Assembly: GCA_943369525.1 (NCBI GenBank) | Contig: CALRNL020000005.1 | Span: 62,001 to 126,000, forward strand | Reading direction: 5' to 3' | Origin: BAIKAL-G1 sp943369525 | GTDB lineage: Bacteria; Cyanobacteriota; Cyanobacteriia; PCC-6307; Cyanobiaceae | DNA: 64,000 nucleotides | In this document: in pieces, positions 1 through 9,038 of the stretch | How positions within the stretch are numbered: position 1 is the stretch's first letter | How the letters are laid out: each line of letters begins with the position of its first letter | Program-made: the position numbers and the translations under genes | Notes under the pieces: generated by a model | The model's input: the letters and a program-made list of their open reading frames with translations, nothing else | Told to the model about the DNA's origin: nothing | The model's database searches: none

Positions 1-1917
1 TACGGGTTGGACCGGTGGGGCGATCCCTATTTCTCAGTCAACCAGCAGGGTCACGTTCAGGTCAGACCCCAGGGGGCCGAGGGTCCTGTGCTTGACCTGG
101 TGGACCTGGTACAGGGACTGCAGGGACGCAATCTTTCCCTGCCCCTGCTGATTCGCTTCGACAACATTCTCGAAGACAGACTCAAGCATCTCCACCAGGC
201 CTTTGGGCAGGCGATTGGGCAATACGGTTACCCAGGCCACTATCAGGGGGTCTTCCCGGTGAAGTGCAACCAGCAGCGCCATGTGGTGGAGCAACTGGTG
301 GAAAGTGGCCGCCCTTGGCATTTTGGCCTCGAGGCAGGCAGCAAGGCTGAATTATTGATCGCCCTATCCTTGCTCGATGACCCCCAAGCCTTGCTGATCT
401 GCAATGGCTACAAAGACCAACGCTATATCGAAACAGCAATCCTAGCCCGGCGCCTCGGCAGGCAACCGATCGTAGTGATCGAACAAGCCGATGAGGTGGC
501 ACGGATCATCGCGGCGAGCCGAGAACTTGGCGCAGCGCCCCTAATCGGCATTCGCGCCAAACTATCAGCCCGGAGCACGGGCCGATGGGGAAGTTCGGTG
601 GGGGATAAGGCGAAGTTTGGCCTGGCCGTTCCGGATGTGCTGGCGACGGTTGAAGCCCTACGCGAGGCAAACCTGCTATCGGAATTAAGACTGCTGCACT
701 TCCATGTCGGAAGCCAGATCAATGATATTGCTGTGATCAAGGATGCACTGCAGGAAGCGGGTCAGATCTATGCCTCCCTCAGCCAATTGGGAGCACCCAT
801 GGGGTACTTAGACGTAGGCGGCGGCCTGGGGGTCGACTACGACGGCAGTCGAACTGCGAGTGCGGCATCAAAAAACTACTCCCTGCAGAACTATGCCAAT
901 GATGTGGTCGCCACGGTGAAGGAATGCTGTGAACCCTGGGGAATCGCGGTACCGACCCTGGTGAGTGAAAGTGGCCGGGCAATCGCCAGCCATTTCAGCG
1001 TCCTGATCTTTGATGTGCTTGGCACTGGCACGGTACCCAGAGGCGTACCAAAGCCGTCAGCGTCGGAGCCGCTCACGGTGCGCAATCTACGCGAAACCCA
1101 TCAGAACCTGATCAACCTAGAGAGGGAACACAACCAAGCCGCGACCGAAACCATCTCATCGCAACGCAAACTAGAAAAGCTACAAGAGGCGTGGAACGAC
1201 GCCATTAAGTTCAAGGACGATGCCCTCGCCGCCTTCCGCCTGGGCTACCTCAACCTCACCGAAAGGGCTGTGGCCGAACAACTGACCTGGGCCTGTGCCG
1301 ACCTCATCGCCAAACAGTTACCAGAAACCGGCGTACCAGAAGAATTAAGGTCCCTGCGCTCCGCCCTCGCAAAAACCTATTATGCAAACCTATCGATTTT
1401 TAGATCCGCCCCCGACACCTGGGCCATCGATCAGCTCTTTCCGGTGATGCCGATCCATCGACTCGATGAAAAGCCAGAAGAACTCGGCAGCATCGCCGAT
1501 CTCACCTGCGACTCCGATGGTAAGCTAGAGAGATTCATTGACAATGGCAAATCCAAGGCCTTACTGGAGTTACATGGCTTCAAAGAGGACGAACCTTACT
1601 GGATCGGCATGTTTTTAGCCGGAGCATACCAGGAAGTAATGGGCAACCTCCACAACCTATTTGGCAGCACAAATGCGGTCAACATTAGCCTTATCGAAAA
1701 CGGGGATTACCGGCTTGACCATGTCGTCAGAGGCGACACCAATGCCCACGTACTCGAGACAATGGAACACAACCCGATTGAATTACTAGAAAGGCTGCGA
1801 ATCGCCAGCGAAGCGGCGATTCGTAGTGGTCAACTCGAGATCAAAGATGCAAGCAGGTTGATGGATCATTTGGAGAGCAGCCTCCGGCAAACGACCTACC
1901 TCAACAACGGTCAATAG
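1..1917 (+). CDS. speA: Biosynthetic arginine decarboxylase, 5' end cut by window edge
   Basis: Converts arginine to agmatine with PLP, the first step of putrescine/polyamine synthesis. The frame is open from base 1 (codons Y-G-L-D before the readable part), so the true start lies just outside the window. The visible 639 residues nearly reach the usual SpeA length, so only a few residues are missing. Seen motifs: VFPVKCNQQRHVVEQL holding the PLP lysine (about residue 88), a Gly-rich DVGGGLGVDYDGS in the barrel, and SESGRAIASHFSVL. The long insert with ISSQRKLEKLQEAWNDA and the C-terminal lobe are typical of the bacterial biosynthetic form. GC is higher in the first half than in the second. 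The next gene converges on it. Confidence 0.95.
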   Translation, partial: YGLDRWGDPYFSVNQQGHVQVRPQGAEGPVLDLVDLVQGLQGRNLSLPLLIRFDNILEDRLKHLHQAFGQAIGQYGYPGHYQGVFPVKCNQQRHVVEQLVESGRPWHFGLEAGSKAELLIALSLLDDPQALLICNGYKDQRYIETAILARRLGRQPIVVIEQADEVARIIAASRELGAAPLIGIRAKLSARSTGRWGSSVGDKAKFGLAVPDVLATVEALREANLLSELRLLHFHVGSQINDIAVIKDALQEAGQIYASLSQLGAPMGYLDVGGGLGVDYDGSRTASAASKNYSLQNYANDVVATVKECCEPWGIAVPTLVSESGRAIASHFSVLIFDVLGTGTVPRGVPKPSASEPLTVRNLRETHQNLINLEREHNQAATETISSQRKLEKLQEAWNDAIKFKDDALAAFRLGYLNLTERAVAEQLTWACADLIAKQLPETGVPEELRSLRSALAKTYYANLSIFRSAPDTWAIDQLFPVMPIHRLDEKPEELGSIADLTCDSDGKLERFIDNGKSKALLELHGFKEDEPYWIGMFLAGAYQEVMGNLHNLFGSTNAVNISLIENGDYRLDHVVRGDTNAHVLETMEHNPIELLERLRIASEAAIRSGQLEIKDASRLMDHLESSLRQTTYLNNGQ

Positions 1918-1944
1918 GGATCAGCATAAACGCATATTAACCAA

Positions 1945-2580
1945 CTAGGAAGCCAACGGCCTTGGAGCAAAAATCATCGCCACACCAGCGAGCAGCTGCA
2001 ATACAAGAATTTGCTGCAACCCATGGGCTCCTAGCCCCATAAAAACCAAGGTAAATGCTGGATTGAGAATACCAACGGAATCGGCAAAACCAAGGAACAA
2101 CAACGAAGTCAAACCTGAGCCAACAACAAATCCAGACAAAGGCCTGGCTTCAGGGCAGATTCGCCCCTCATCACTCCAAGTATGGATTAGCCAGAACAGG
2201 GCCAGGGTCATGGCGAGCTCCACAAGCGATGAGCGCAGGCTGAAAGGCCCGGAGGGTGGAACGTAGGCACGGGCATGGAATCCCAGCCAAATGCCACATA
2301 CCTGGGCAGTCGCATAGCCGCAAAAGGCCACTAAATTGGTCCAGAATGCTTTGGGATTGGCAAGCGTATGCTGGCCGAAAAACATCAAACTAACGGAGGG
2401 GTTGAAATGGGCTCCGCTACTGCGTCCAAAAAGGTGGATCAGGAAAACAAGGGCCAACCCAATCGATAGGAAGGTCACGAAGTCGGGCGTAGCCCGCAGG
2501 CTAAATGAAGTGACAACTGCGTAGGCCAGACCAAAGCTACCTAGCAATTCCAAGACCATCCGTTCAGGCAGGCTACGCAT
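1945..2580 (-). CDS. Aquaporin-like (MIP family) channel with altered selectivity filter
   Basis: A 211-residue membrane protein of about six helices with two half-helix motifs of the major intrinsic protein family: HFNPS at residues 59-63 (NPA variant) and ILNPAF at 171-176. Family members conduct water, glycerol or small neutral solutes. The arginine that normally follows the second NPA and forms the ar/R filter is phenylalanine here (F176), and the first NPA is NPS. It is therefore a divergent member whose substrate cannot be read from sequence. It starts with ATG at 2580 and ends close to speA, which converges on it. It lies just downstream of the sugar-binding protein gene on the same strand. 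Confidence 0.75.
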   Translation of the reverse strand: MRSLPERMVLELLGSFGLAYAVVTSFSLRATPDFVTFLSIGLALVFLIHLFGRSSGAHFNPSVSLMFFGQHTLANPKAFWTNLVAFCGYATAQVCGIWLGFHARAYVPPSGPFSLRSSLVELAMTLALFWLIHTWSDEGRICPEARPLSGFVVGSGLTSLLFLGFADSVGILNPAFTLVFMGLGAHGLQQILVLQLLAGVAMIFAPRPLAS

Positions 2581-2586
2581 ATTAAC

Positions 2587-4221
2587 TCAAACTGGTTTTA
2601 CACCATAGCCGCCGGTAATCACGTCGGCATAAAAGCGATAAGGCCCTGTATGGATTGCCGTGAAGCTAAGGGCGGGAGGGTTGCCGTGGGATGTCAATCG
2701 GCCAAATCGCTTCAAGGAACTGACAGTGACATCGCCGGGGCTTGGATGGGAACCCGTGAAATCGGTACCATGGCAATCAAGTTCATAATCAGCAAAAACC
2801 ATTTGCCAGGGAGTACGGTTGGCCACGTATTTGTAGGTATAGGTTTCACCCGCCTGAAGGAGAACAGTGCGCTGAAAACGGCCACCTCCAATAACTTCCA
2901 TGAGATTCGAAGGAGACTCTGGATCCCAGGCCTTGAGGGGGTCTGGAAAATTGCCCACAAGCGAAAGCTCATTCAACTCCGTCGTAGGCGTTAAAACGCC
3001 ACCACCGGAGAGAACATCAATACCAAAGGCATCATCCTTTAAATTATAGGTGAAACGGAGTTTACTATCGACATCTAGCTCGAAAAGAATGTTCCATTCT
3101 TGGGGCTTACCATGCCACGCTATGCCTCGCAGGGACTGGGCAGGATGGGCTGGATCAACATCAAGCCAGCAACCAAATCCCATCGTATCAAGGAAAAGCT
3201 CAGAGCCGATACCAAAATTGATGCAATGCTTGCCAGCCTTCACATCCAAATCAAGCACAAGGTCATGATCGGACATACCAGGCAGGAGACTACGCCCAGG
3301 TACGGTAGGGTCGAACTGATTATCGGCGTAAACGGTGCCCAGCAGCTGAATAGAGGAGCGAAGGTTCAAATACTCAGGATCACTTACATTTACCCCGATC
3401 ACCTTAATATGGGGAGAATCAGGGCTGGCGTCAAGCAAAAAACGGTAGAGGCCATCTTCCTTAACCTTAATTGTGCAGCCAGAATGCATAGAAGAACCAT
3501 GGCTGCTCCCAAAGCCTGTGCCGCGAACCAGTCGGCCCGTGCCATCATTCAAAGCTGAAAAACCGTAATCCTCCTCGCCATCGGCTGAAATCAGGAACTG
3601 GTAAACACCGTCAGCCCTAAAATCAATACCGCCGTTCGCTCTCAATGGCACATCTAGCGACCATTTATCTGCTGATTCAGAAACAAACGAGCGACCTGGG
3701 CGCCTGCACAAAAACTTATCAAACATAGATAGATCATCCCAAACAAAGCCGTTCAGTTCATACCCGCCGAACGCAAGCAAAGGCTGGGCAATTACGGAAG
3801 AACCAGAAGCAGCACCCATGGGAATAATCTGAAGTGCCATGGTGGCACTATCAAAGCGAAACAAAAGCTCAGAATCAAATTTTAGATAAAAGTTGATGTT
3901 GGCATAGTGACTGCCATTGTGGTCTTCTGCGAGCACCCAGGTCAAAGAATCTGGATCGACATCGCTTGCCTTGAGGTGGCGATGAGAATTGTGATTAATA
4001 ATTAACCGGAAGGAAAAGTTGGCACTGTGCTCAACTCCCTTAGGACCTTCAAGAAAAACCCTTCGCTCCCAAATAGATCCATTGATTAGCTTAAAATCCT
4101 GATCAATAATAAAAGGATTCCAAGCCCAGCGACGCGGCGATAGATTGCCGATCATTGAAATCGACTCAATCGCTCTAGAACGAATATGGGTGCTGGTATG
4201 CAAGGGGAATGCTTGGGTCAT
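2587..4221 (-). CDS. Multi-module putative carbohydrate-binding protein
   Basis: Function not established. From the ATG at 4221 the protein has about 544 residues and appears to be built from four similar beta-sandwich modules of about 130 residues. Each opens with a short hydrophobic strand then G-N/G-Y, as in ISMIGNLSPRRWAWNP, LLAFGGYELNGFVWDD, IQLLGTVYADNQFDP and LSLVGNFPDPLKAWDP. Each continues with an aromatic strand pair and a W/Y-rich edge. This resembles starch-binding modules of the SusE/SusF or CBM type. The open frame runs back to 4488, but the extra 89 residues are low-quality and the family-like part begins near 4221. No clear signal peptide is seen. It diverges from the debranching enzyme across a 360-base gap, suggesting a shared promoter region and an alpha-glucan role. 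Confidence 0.6.
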   Translation of the reverse strand: MTQAFPLHTSTHIRSRAIESISMIGNLSPRRWAWNPFIIDQDFKLINGSIWERRVFLEGPKGVEHSANFSFRLIINHNSHRHLKASDVDPDSLTWVLAEDHNGSHYANINFYLKFDSELLFRFDSATMALQIIPMGAASGSSVIAQPLLAFGGYELNGFVWDDLSMFDKFLCRRPGRSFVSESADKWSLDVPLRANGGIDFRADGVYQFLISADGEEDYGFSALNDGTGRLVRGTGFGSSHGSSMHSGCTIKVKEDGLYRFLLDASPDSPHIKVIGVNVSDPEYLNLRSSIQLLGTVYADNQFDPTVPGRSLLPGMSDHDLVLDLDVKAGKHCINFGIGSELFLDTMGFGCWLDVDPAHPAQSLRGIAWHGKPQEWNILFELDVDSKLRFTYNLKDDAFGIDVLSGGGVLTPTTELNELSLVGNFPDPLKAWDPESPSNLMEVIGGGRFQRTVLLQAGETYTYKYVANRTPWQMVFADYELDCHGTDFTGSHPSPGDVTVSSLKRFGRLTSHGNPPALSFTAIHTGPYRFYADVITGGYGVKPV

Positions 4222-4580
4222 GGTTCCAGAGACTGCTCTTAGTAGGTTTAGCGCCTTAACGATCCCCCTGGCAATGAGGGTCAGGCAAACGTAGCGGGGA
4301 ACACGGCTAGCCAAGGTAGTCAAGGATGTGTTGAAAACCTCACAAAAACCCGGTAAGCCCGGGCCTGCCGAAAAATAATGCGAAAAATGACAAGAAAAAC
4401 CTTGGCAACCCTGCGAAAGAAGGTGCTTCTGAAAAAAGTGTTGCGGAATTTCTGAAACGAGTATAGGATGAGTTTGGTCGACTTGCAAAAGGCTTGAACC
4501 GACTACCCCTTAAAGACAATAGTTGACTAAAGCCCGGCTACATAATATCAAAAATCATTAAAGACCTCCAGCCAATTACG

Positions 4581-6755
4581 ATGACTTCCTCAATCAACAG
4601 TTTTGTGAATTCGTCCAAGGGACGTCCACTCTCGCCCAACGGTGGCGCGACAAGGCTTTATACGGGTTCAGCGCATCCCTTCGGCGCTACTGTTGATAAC
4701 GAAGGTGTAAATTTTGCAGTTTACAGTGCAAACGCAACAGCAGTTCAATTGCTGCTGTTTGACAACCCTACTGATCTTGAGCCAACTCAAGTAATTGACT
4801 TAAGCCCGATAACCAATAAAAGTTTTTATATTTGGCATATTTACGTCGAAGGCCTCAAGCCAGGCAGTGGCTATGCCTACCGTGTAGATGGGCCAAATGA
4901 ACCGTGGAATGGCCATCGTTTCAATCCAGCCAAAGTTCTAGTTGACCCCTATTCGAAAGGGAATTCCCTCGCTCTATGGGAAAGGGGTGCCGCCTGTGGC
5001 GCCGAGGATAACCTTCACAAAAGCATGCGTAGTGTCGTCATTGACACGAGAGGCTACGACTGGGAAGGTGACCTGCCGCTGAGGCGGCCGATGGCTGAAA
5101 CAATTATCTATGAAATGCATGTCGCCGGCTTTACTAAAAGTCCCACAAGTGGAGTTCAACATCCAGGCACGTTCAAAGGGCTCATAGAAAAGATTCCCTA
5201 TTTAAAGCAGCTCGGCATAACAGCTGTTGAGCTCTTACCCGTCTTTAGTTTTGACCATACTGATGTGCTGCGTGTGCACGAAGGCACCCCATTAGTCAAC
5301 TATTGGGGGTATAGCACCATGGGATACTTTGCACCCCACCAAGGGTATTGCACAGATCCTGAGTCTGGCCTCCACGTGGAAGAGTTCAGGGATATGGTCA
5401 AGGCCCTCCACAAAGCGGACATTGAGGTGATTCTAGATGTCGTGTTTAATCACACCGACGAGGGCAATCATCAAGGTCCAACCTTCTCATTCAAAGGGTT
5501 TGACAACAGCACCTATTATTATTTAACAGGTGAAAACGGCTCCAAAGAGTTCTATTATGATTACACGGGATGTGGCAACACATTTAACTGCAACCATCCC
5601 ATTGGCGAAAAACTAATCTTGGACTGCCTACGCTTCTGGGTAGAAGAAATGCACGTAGATGGATTCCGCTTTGATGAAGGATCCGTCTTGACCCGGGGTG
5701 AGGATGGAGCTCCCCTAGAGCATCCCCCAGTTATTTGGTCCATTGAACTAGACGATATTCTTGGATCAAGCAAAGTCATTGCTGAGGCGTGGGATGCGGC
5801 CGGTCTCTATCAAATCGGATATTTCCCTGGCGCCCGCTGGGCCGAATGGAACGGCAAATACCGGGATTCAATCCGCCAGTTTGTGAAAGGAGATGCGGGT
5901 GTGATTAGTCAAGTTGCCGCAAGACTCACTGGCAGCGCAGATCTTTACCAGTGGCGCCACCATGAACCCGTCAATAGCGTTAATTTCATTACGGCACATG
6001 ATGGTTTCACCCTCTACGATCTTTGCGCCTACAATGAAAAACACAATTGGGCTAACGGGGAAGGAAATAACGATGGCATAAATGACAATGATAGCTGGAA
6101 CTGCGGAGCAGAAGGGGTCACCCAAGATGATTACATTAATTCGCTGAGGAAAAAGCAGGTCAAAAACTTTGGCGTGCTACTTTTGTGCTCATTAGGGGTG
6201 CCAATGATTGTGGGTGGAGATGAACACGCCCGCAGCCAAAAAGGCAATAACAATACCTACTGTCAGGACAACGCCCTGAACTGGTATGACTGGGATGCAA
6301 TTAATTCAAGCGAATCGCAGGAGATGATTCGATTTTGGTCAATGCTTAACAGGAAGCGCAGCGATTTCATCAATCACTTCAAGGGCAAATACTTTAGTGG
6401 CAAAATAAGCAGGTTTGGTGTTCCCGAAATTTCTTGGCATGGCACCCAACTGAACCAACCCAATTGGGATGACGCAGGTTCCCGCTGTCTCGCAATGACC
6501 TTCGGTGATACGGCTGAAGATACAGATGGTCTCGACAATATTCACATTATGATGAACATGCACTGGGAGCCCCTAAAATTCGACATCCCTCAATATGAGG
6601 GGTTGCTATGGCATCGGACCATCGATACCTCTCTGCCTTCACCAAATGACATCTTGGCCTTGAATGAATCTCCAGTAATTACAGATTCAGGCTACATTGT
6701 AAATGACCGCAGCATCGTCGTATTGACGACAAGAGCAGAAGGAGGTTCGGTATGA
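4581..6755 (+). CDS. glgX: Isoamylase/glycogen debranching enzyme (GH13, GlgX-like)
   Basis: Hydrolyses alpha-1,6 branches of glycogen-like glucans in the cytoplasm. The 724-residue protein has an N-terminal CBM48 module (HPFGATVDNEGVNFAVYSAN, residues 32-51) followed by a GH13 barrel. The conserved regions are visible: DVVFNHTDEGN, the nucleophile in VDGFRFDEGSVL (Asp365), the acid in SKVIAEAWDAAG (Glu402) and the transition-state Asp in TAHDGFTLYDL (Asp474). Length fits GlgX/isoamylase (650-750). It starts with ATG at 4581. GC is lower than in the core genes. The divergent module protein and the downstream epimerase-like gene (83 bases after the stop) suggest a dedicated glucan-handling locus. 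The symbol is by similarity; a second housekeeping glgX may exist elsewhere. Confidence 0.88.
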   Translation: MTSSINSFVNSSKGRPLSPNGGATRLYTGSAHPFGATVDNEGVNFAVYSANATAVQLLLFDNPTDLEPTQVIDLSPITNKSFYIWHIYVEGLKPGSGYAYRVDGPNEPWNGHRFNPAKVLVDPYSKGNSLALWERGAACGAEDNLHKSMRSVVIDTRGYDWEGDLPLRRPMAETIIYEMHVAGFTKSPTSGVQHPGTFKGLIEKIPYLKQLGITAVELLPVFSFDHTDVLRVHEGTPLVNYWGYSTMGYFAPHQGYCTDPESGLHVEEFRDMVKALHKADIEVILDVVFNHTDEGNHQGPTFSFKGFDNSTYYYLTGENGSKEFYYDYTGCGNTFNCNHPIGEKLILDCLRFWVEEMHVDGFRFDEGSVLTRGEDGAPLEHPPVIWSIELDDILGSSKVIAEAWDAAGLYQIGYFPGARWAEWNGKYRDSIRQFVKGDAGVISQVAARLTGSADLYQWRHHEPVNSVNFITAHDGFTLYDLCAYNEKHNWANGEGNNDGINDNDSWNCGAEGVTQDDYINSLRKKQVKNFGVLLLCSLGVPMIVGGDEHARSQKGNNNTYCQDNALNWYDWDAINSSESQEMIRFWSMLNRKRSDFINHFKGKYFSGKISRFGVPEISWHGTQLNQPNWDDAGSRCLAMTFGDTAEDTDGLDNIHIMMNMHWEPLKFDIPQYEGLLWHRTIDTSLPSPNDILALNESPVITDSGYIVNDRSIVVLTTRAEGGSV

Positions 6756-6838
6756 AGCTATGAGATGACCTAAACGTCAAAGGTGCTCTAGGAAGAGCTG
6801 TCAAGACTTATCAAAAAAATCATCAAATTATCACGACA

Positions 6839-8992
6839 ATGACTGGCACACTCGACTTCACCTTCTCCGATTTAATTGCAGGCTACATTCGGAAAGTAGA
6901 CTTTCCAGAAGTATTTGACTCCCAAGGCTTTATTGAGCTGGAAACATCGGACGGCCGCACTTTTTCAGTTAAAGTAACCTACGCATGTTACGCTGAACTG
7001 GTTCGTAACCTAGGCGAAGGCTTCCAAGTTGCCCCAGGCTTGAAAGAAACGCTCACAATTGGCAGATTAATTCATGCCTATGGCGTATTCTATCCAGAGG
7101 CAAGCGGCCTAAAGTTTGAAGCAAAACATATCCTACTTTTTGGCAGAGATGGTTCAAAGCTGCGCTTCGAAGAACAGGATTGGTGGATCAGGCAGATTCA
7201 ACAACTACTAAACTTCTATCTTGAAAAACAGTTCAAGGTAGACGAAGGTGAAACCATTGATTTCCGTAATTTCAGAACAGATCTAAGTTCTGAAGGTGAC
7301 AAACAAGATGGTGTGCAGAACCTAGATACGGTCTCTCGACTCGTCTACGGATTCGCAACCGCCTACATGATGACAGGCGACGAGCGGGCCTTGGAGGCAG
7401 CGACCAAGGGTACCGAGTATATGCAAAGGCATTTCCGGCACCGTGATAGCTCCGAAGGCATTACCTATTGGTACAGCCAAATTGACATCCAAAATGATGG
7501 AAGTCTGCGCAAGTACATGGGTTCAACAGCAGGCGGCGATGAAGGCGGCAACGCAATTCCTTGCTACGAACAAATTTATGCGCTTGCCGGTCCAACTCAA
7601 ACATACCGCTTGACAGGCACGAAAGATATCCTTGTAGACATTCAGGACACCATTTCTTTCCTGAATCGCTACTATAAAGATCATGGTCCCTATGGTGGCT
7701 ACTACTCTCACATTGATCCCGTTACTTTCGATCCGAAAGCCGAATCACTTGGGGTCAACAAAGCCAAGAAAAACTGGAACTCGGTTGGTGACCATGCACC
7801 CGCCTACCTAATCAACCTCTACCTGGCAACAGAGAAGCAAGAGTACTCCGACTTCCTGGAATATACTTTCGACACCATTTGTGAATACTTCCCTGACTAT
7901 GGTTACAGCCCGTTCATGAATGAAAAGTTCTACGACGACTGGACCCATGACCTCAGCTGGGGCATTCATCAGGCCCGTTGCGTGGTTGGTCACAACCTGA
8001 AGGTTGCCTGGAACCTCACCAGGATGCAAAGCCTCAAGCCCAAAGAAAGCTACAAAACCTTTGCCCATCAAATTGCCGATGCCATACCCGCCGCTGGCTG
8101 TGATAACCAACGCGGTGGCTGGTACGACATGATGGAGCGGACCCGCAAAGAAGGCGAAGAGTTCAATCGCCTTGTTTGGCATGACCGCAAGGCTTGGTGG
8201 CAGCAGGAACAAGGCATTCTGGCCTACTACATCATGGCTGGTGTCTATAATGATAACGAGGATTATCTCCGCTTTGCTCGGGAAGGTTCGGGCTTCTACA
8301 ACGGTTGGTTCCTTGATTATGAGCAAGGTGGTATTTACTTCAACGTACTCGCCAATGGCCAACCCTATGCCCTTGGTAGCGAACGCGGCAAGGGTAGCCA
8401 CTCTATGGCCGGTTACCACTCCTTTGAACTCTGCTTCCTAGCTGCGGTCTACACCAACTTGCTGGTGAATCGCCATCCCATGGACTTCTACTTCAGCCCA
8501 GAACCTGGCGCCTGGGAAGACAATATCCTCAGGGTTTCCCCAGATCTACTGCCCGCAGGCAGTGTTGAACTGAGTGAGGTGTGGATTAACGGTAAAAACT
8601 ACGAGAACTTCAATCGTGAGAAGCTCTATGTGACGCTTCCAGAAACGGACACAACCTTAAAAGTTCGTGTGCGTATTACCCCGGCTGGCCTAGGTTTCGA
8701 CGCTGATCTTCTGACGTTCGAAGGTGGAATTGCTACATTCGCCCTTTCCGGTGAACTCATCACTTCAAGGCTCCGCTACCTGCAGGAAGAAGTTGAAAAA
8801 CTTCCGAATCTTAAGGGGCTTGTGCTAGATTTGACAAATCTAAAGTGCATTGGTAATACTGGCTGGAACTACCTTCTCTTCACCAAGCAACGCGCTGGCG
8901 CAAACTTTACAGTTAAACTGACAAACCTGTCAGAAGTTGTCAAGAATTCGTTGCTAGAAGCAGAACTTGATGAGGAGTTCACAATTGGCTAA
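6839..8992 (+). CDS. AGE-family sugar 2-epimerase-like protein fused to a C-terminal STAS domain
   Basis: A 717-residue chimera. Residues 1-110 form a beta-rich N-terminal domain; about 110-560 form an (alpha/alpha)6 barrel like N-acylglucosamine/cellobiose 2-epimerases. Barrel signs are WIRQIQQLLNFYLEKQFK, GGYYSHIDP, the histidine in NSVGDHAPAYLINLYLA, DDWTHDLSWGIHQARCVVGH, RGGWYDMMER and WWQQEQGILAYYI. A short beta linker follows, then a STAS fold at about 622-717 (FALSGELITSRL, GLVLDLTNLKCIGNTGW). STAS domains of anti-sigma-factor antagonists carry a phospho-Ser/Thr in the DSSG position; here that stretch reads GNTG. The enzyme would interconvert sugars and the STAS part could mediate phospho-regulated partner binding (inference). 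It follows the debranching gene on the same strand; start ATG 6839. Confidence 0.8.
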   Translation: MTGTLDFTFSDLIAGYIRKVDFPEVFDSQGFIELETSDGRTFSVKVTYACYAELVRNLGEGFQVAPGLKETLTIGRLIHAYGVFYPEASGLKFEAKHILLFGRDGSKLRFEEQDWWIRQIQQLLNFYLEKQFKVDEGETIDFRNFRTDLSSEGDKQDGVQNLDTVSRLVYGFATAYMMTGDERALEAATKGTEYMQRHFRHRDSSEGITYWYSQIDIQNDGSLRKYMGSTAGGDEGGNAIPCYEQIYALAGPTQTYRLTGTKDILVDIQDTISFLNRYYKDHGPYGGYYSHIDPVTFDPKAESLGVNKAKKNWNSVGDHAPAYLINLYLATEKQEYSDFLEYTFDTICEYFPDYGYSPFMNEKFYDDWTHDLSWGIHQARCVVGHNLKVAWNLTRMQSLKPKESYKTFAHQIADAIPAAGCDNQRGGWYDMMERTRKEGEEFNRLVWHDRKAWWQQEQGILAYYIMAGVYNDNEDYLRFAREGSGFYNGWFLDYEQGGIYFNVLANGQPYALGSERGKGSHSMAGYHSFELCFLAAVYTNLLVNRHPMDFYFSPEPGAWEDNILRVSPDLLPAGSVELSEVWINGKNYENFNREKLYVTLPETDTTLKVRVRITPAGLGFDADLLTFEGGIATFALSGELITSRLRYLQEEVEKLPNLKGLVLDLTNLKCIGNTGWNYLLFTKQRAGANFTVKLTNLSEVVKNSLLEAELDEEFTIG

Positions 8993-9038
8993 GGAGCCAA
9001 CAAGCCAGCTATGATGGCATAACCACGCCATCAATATC

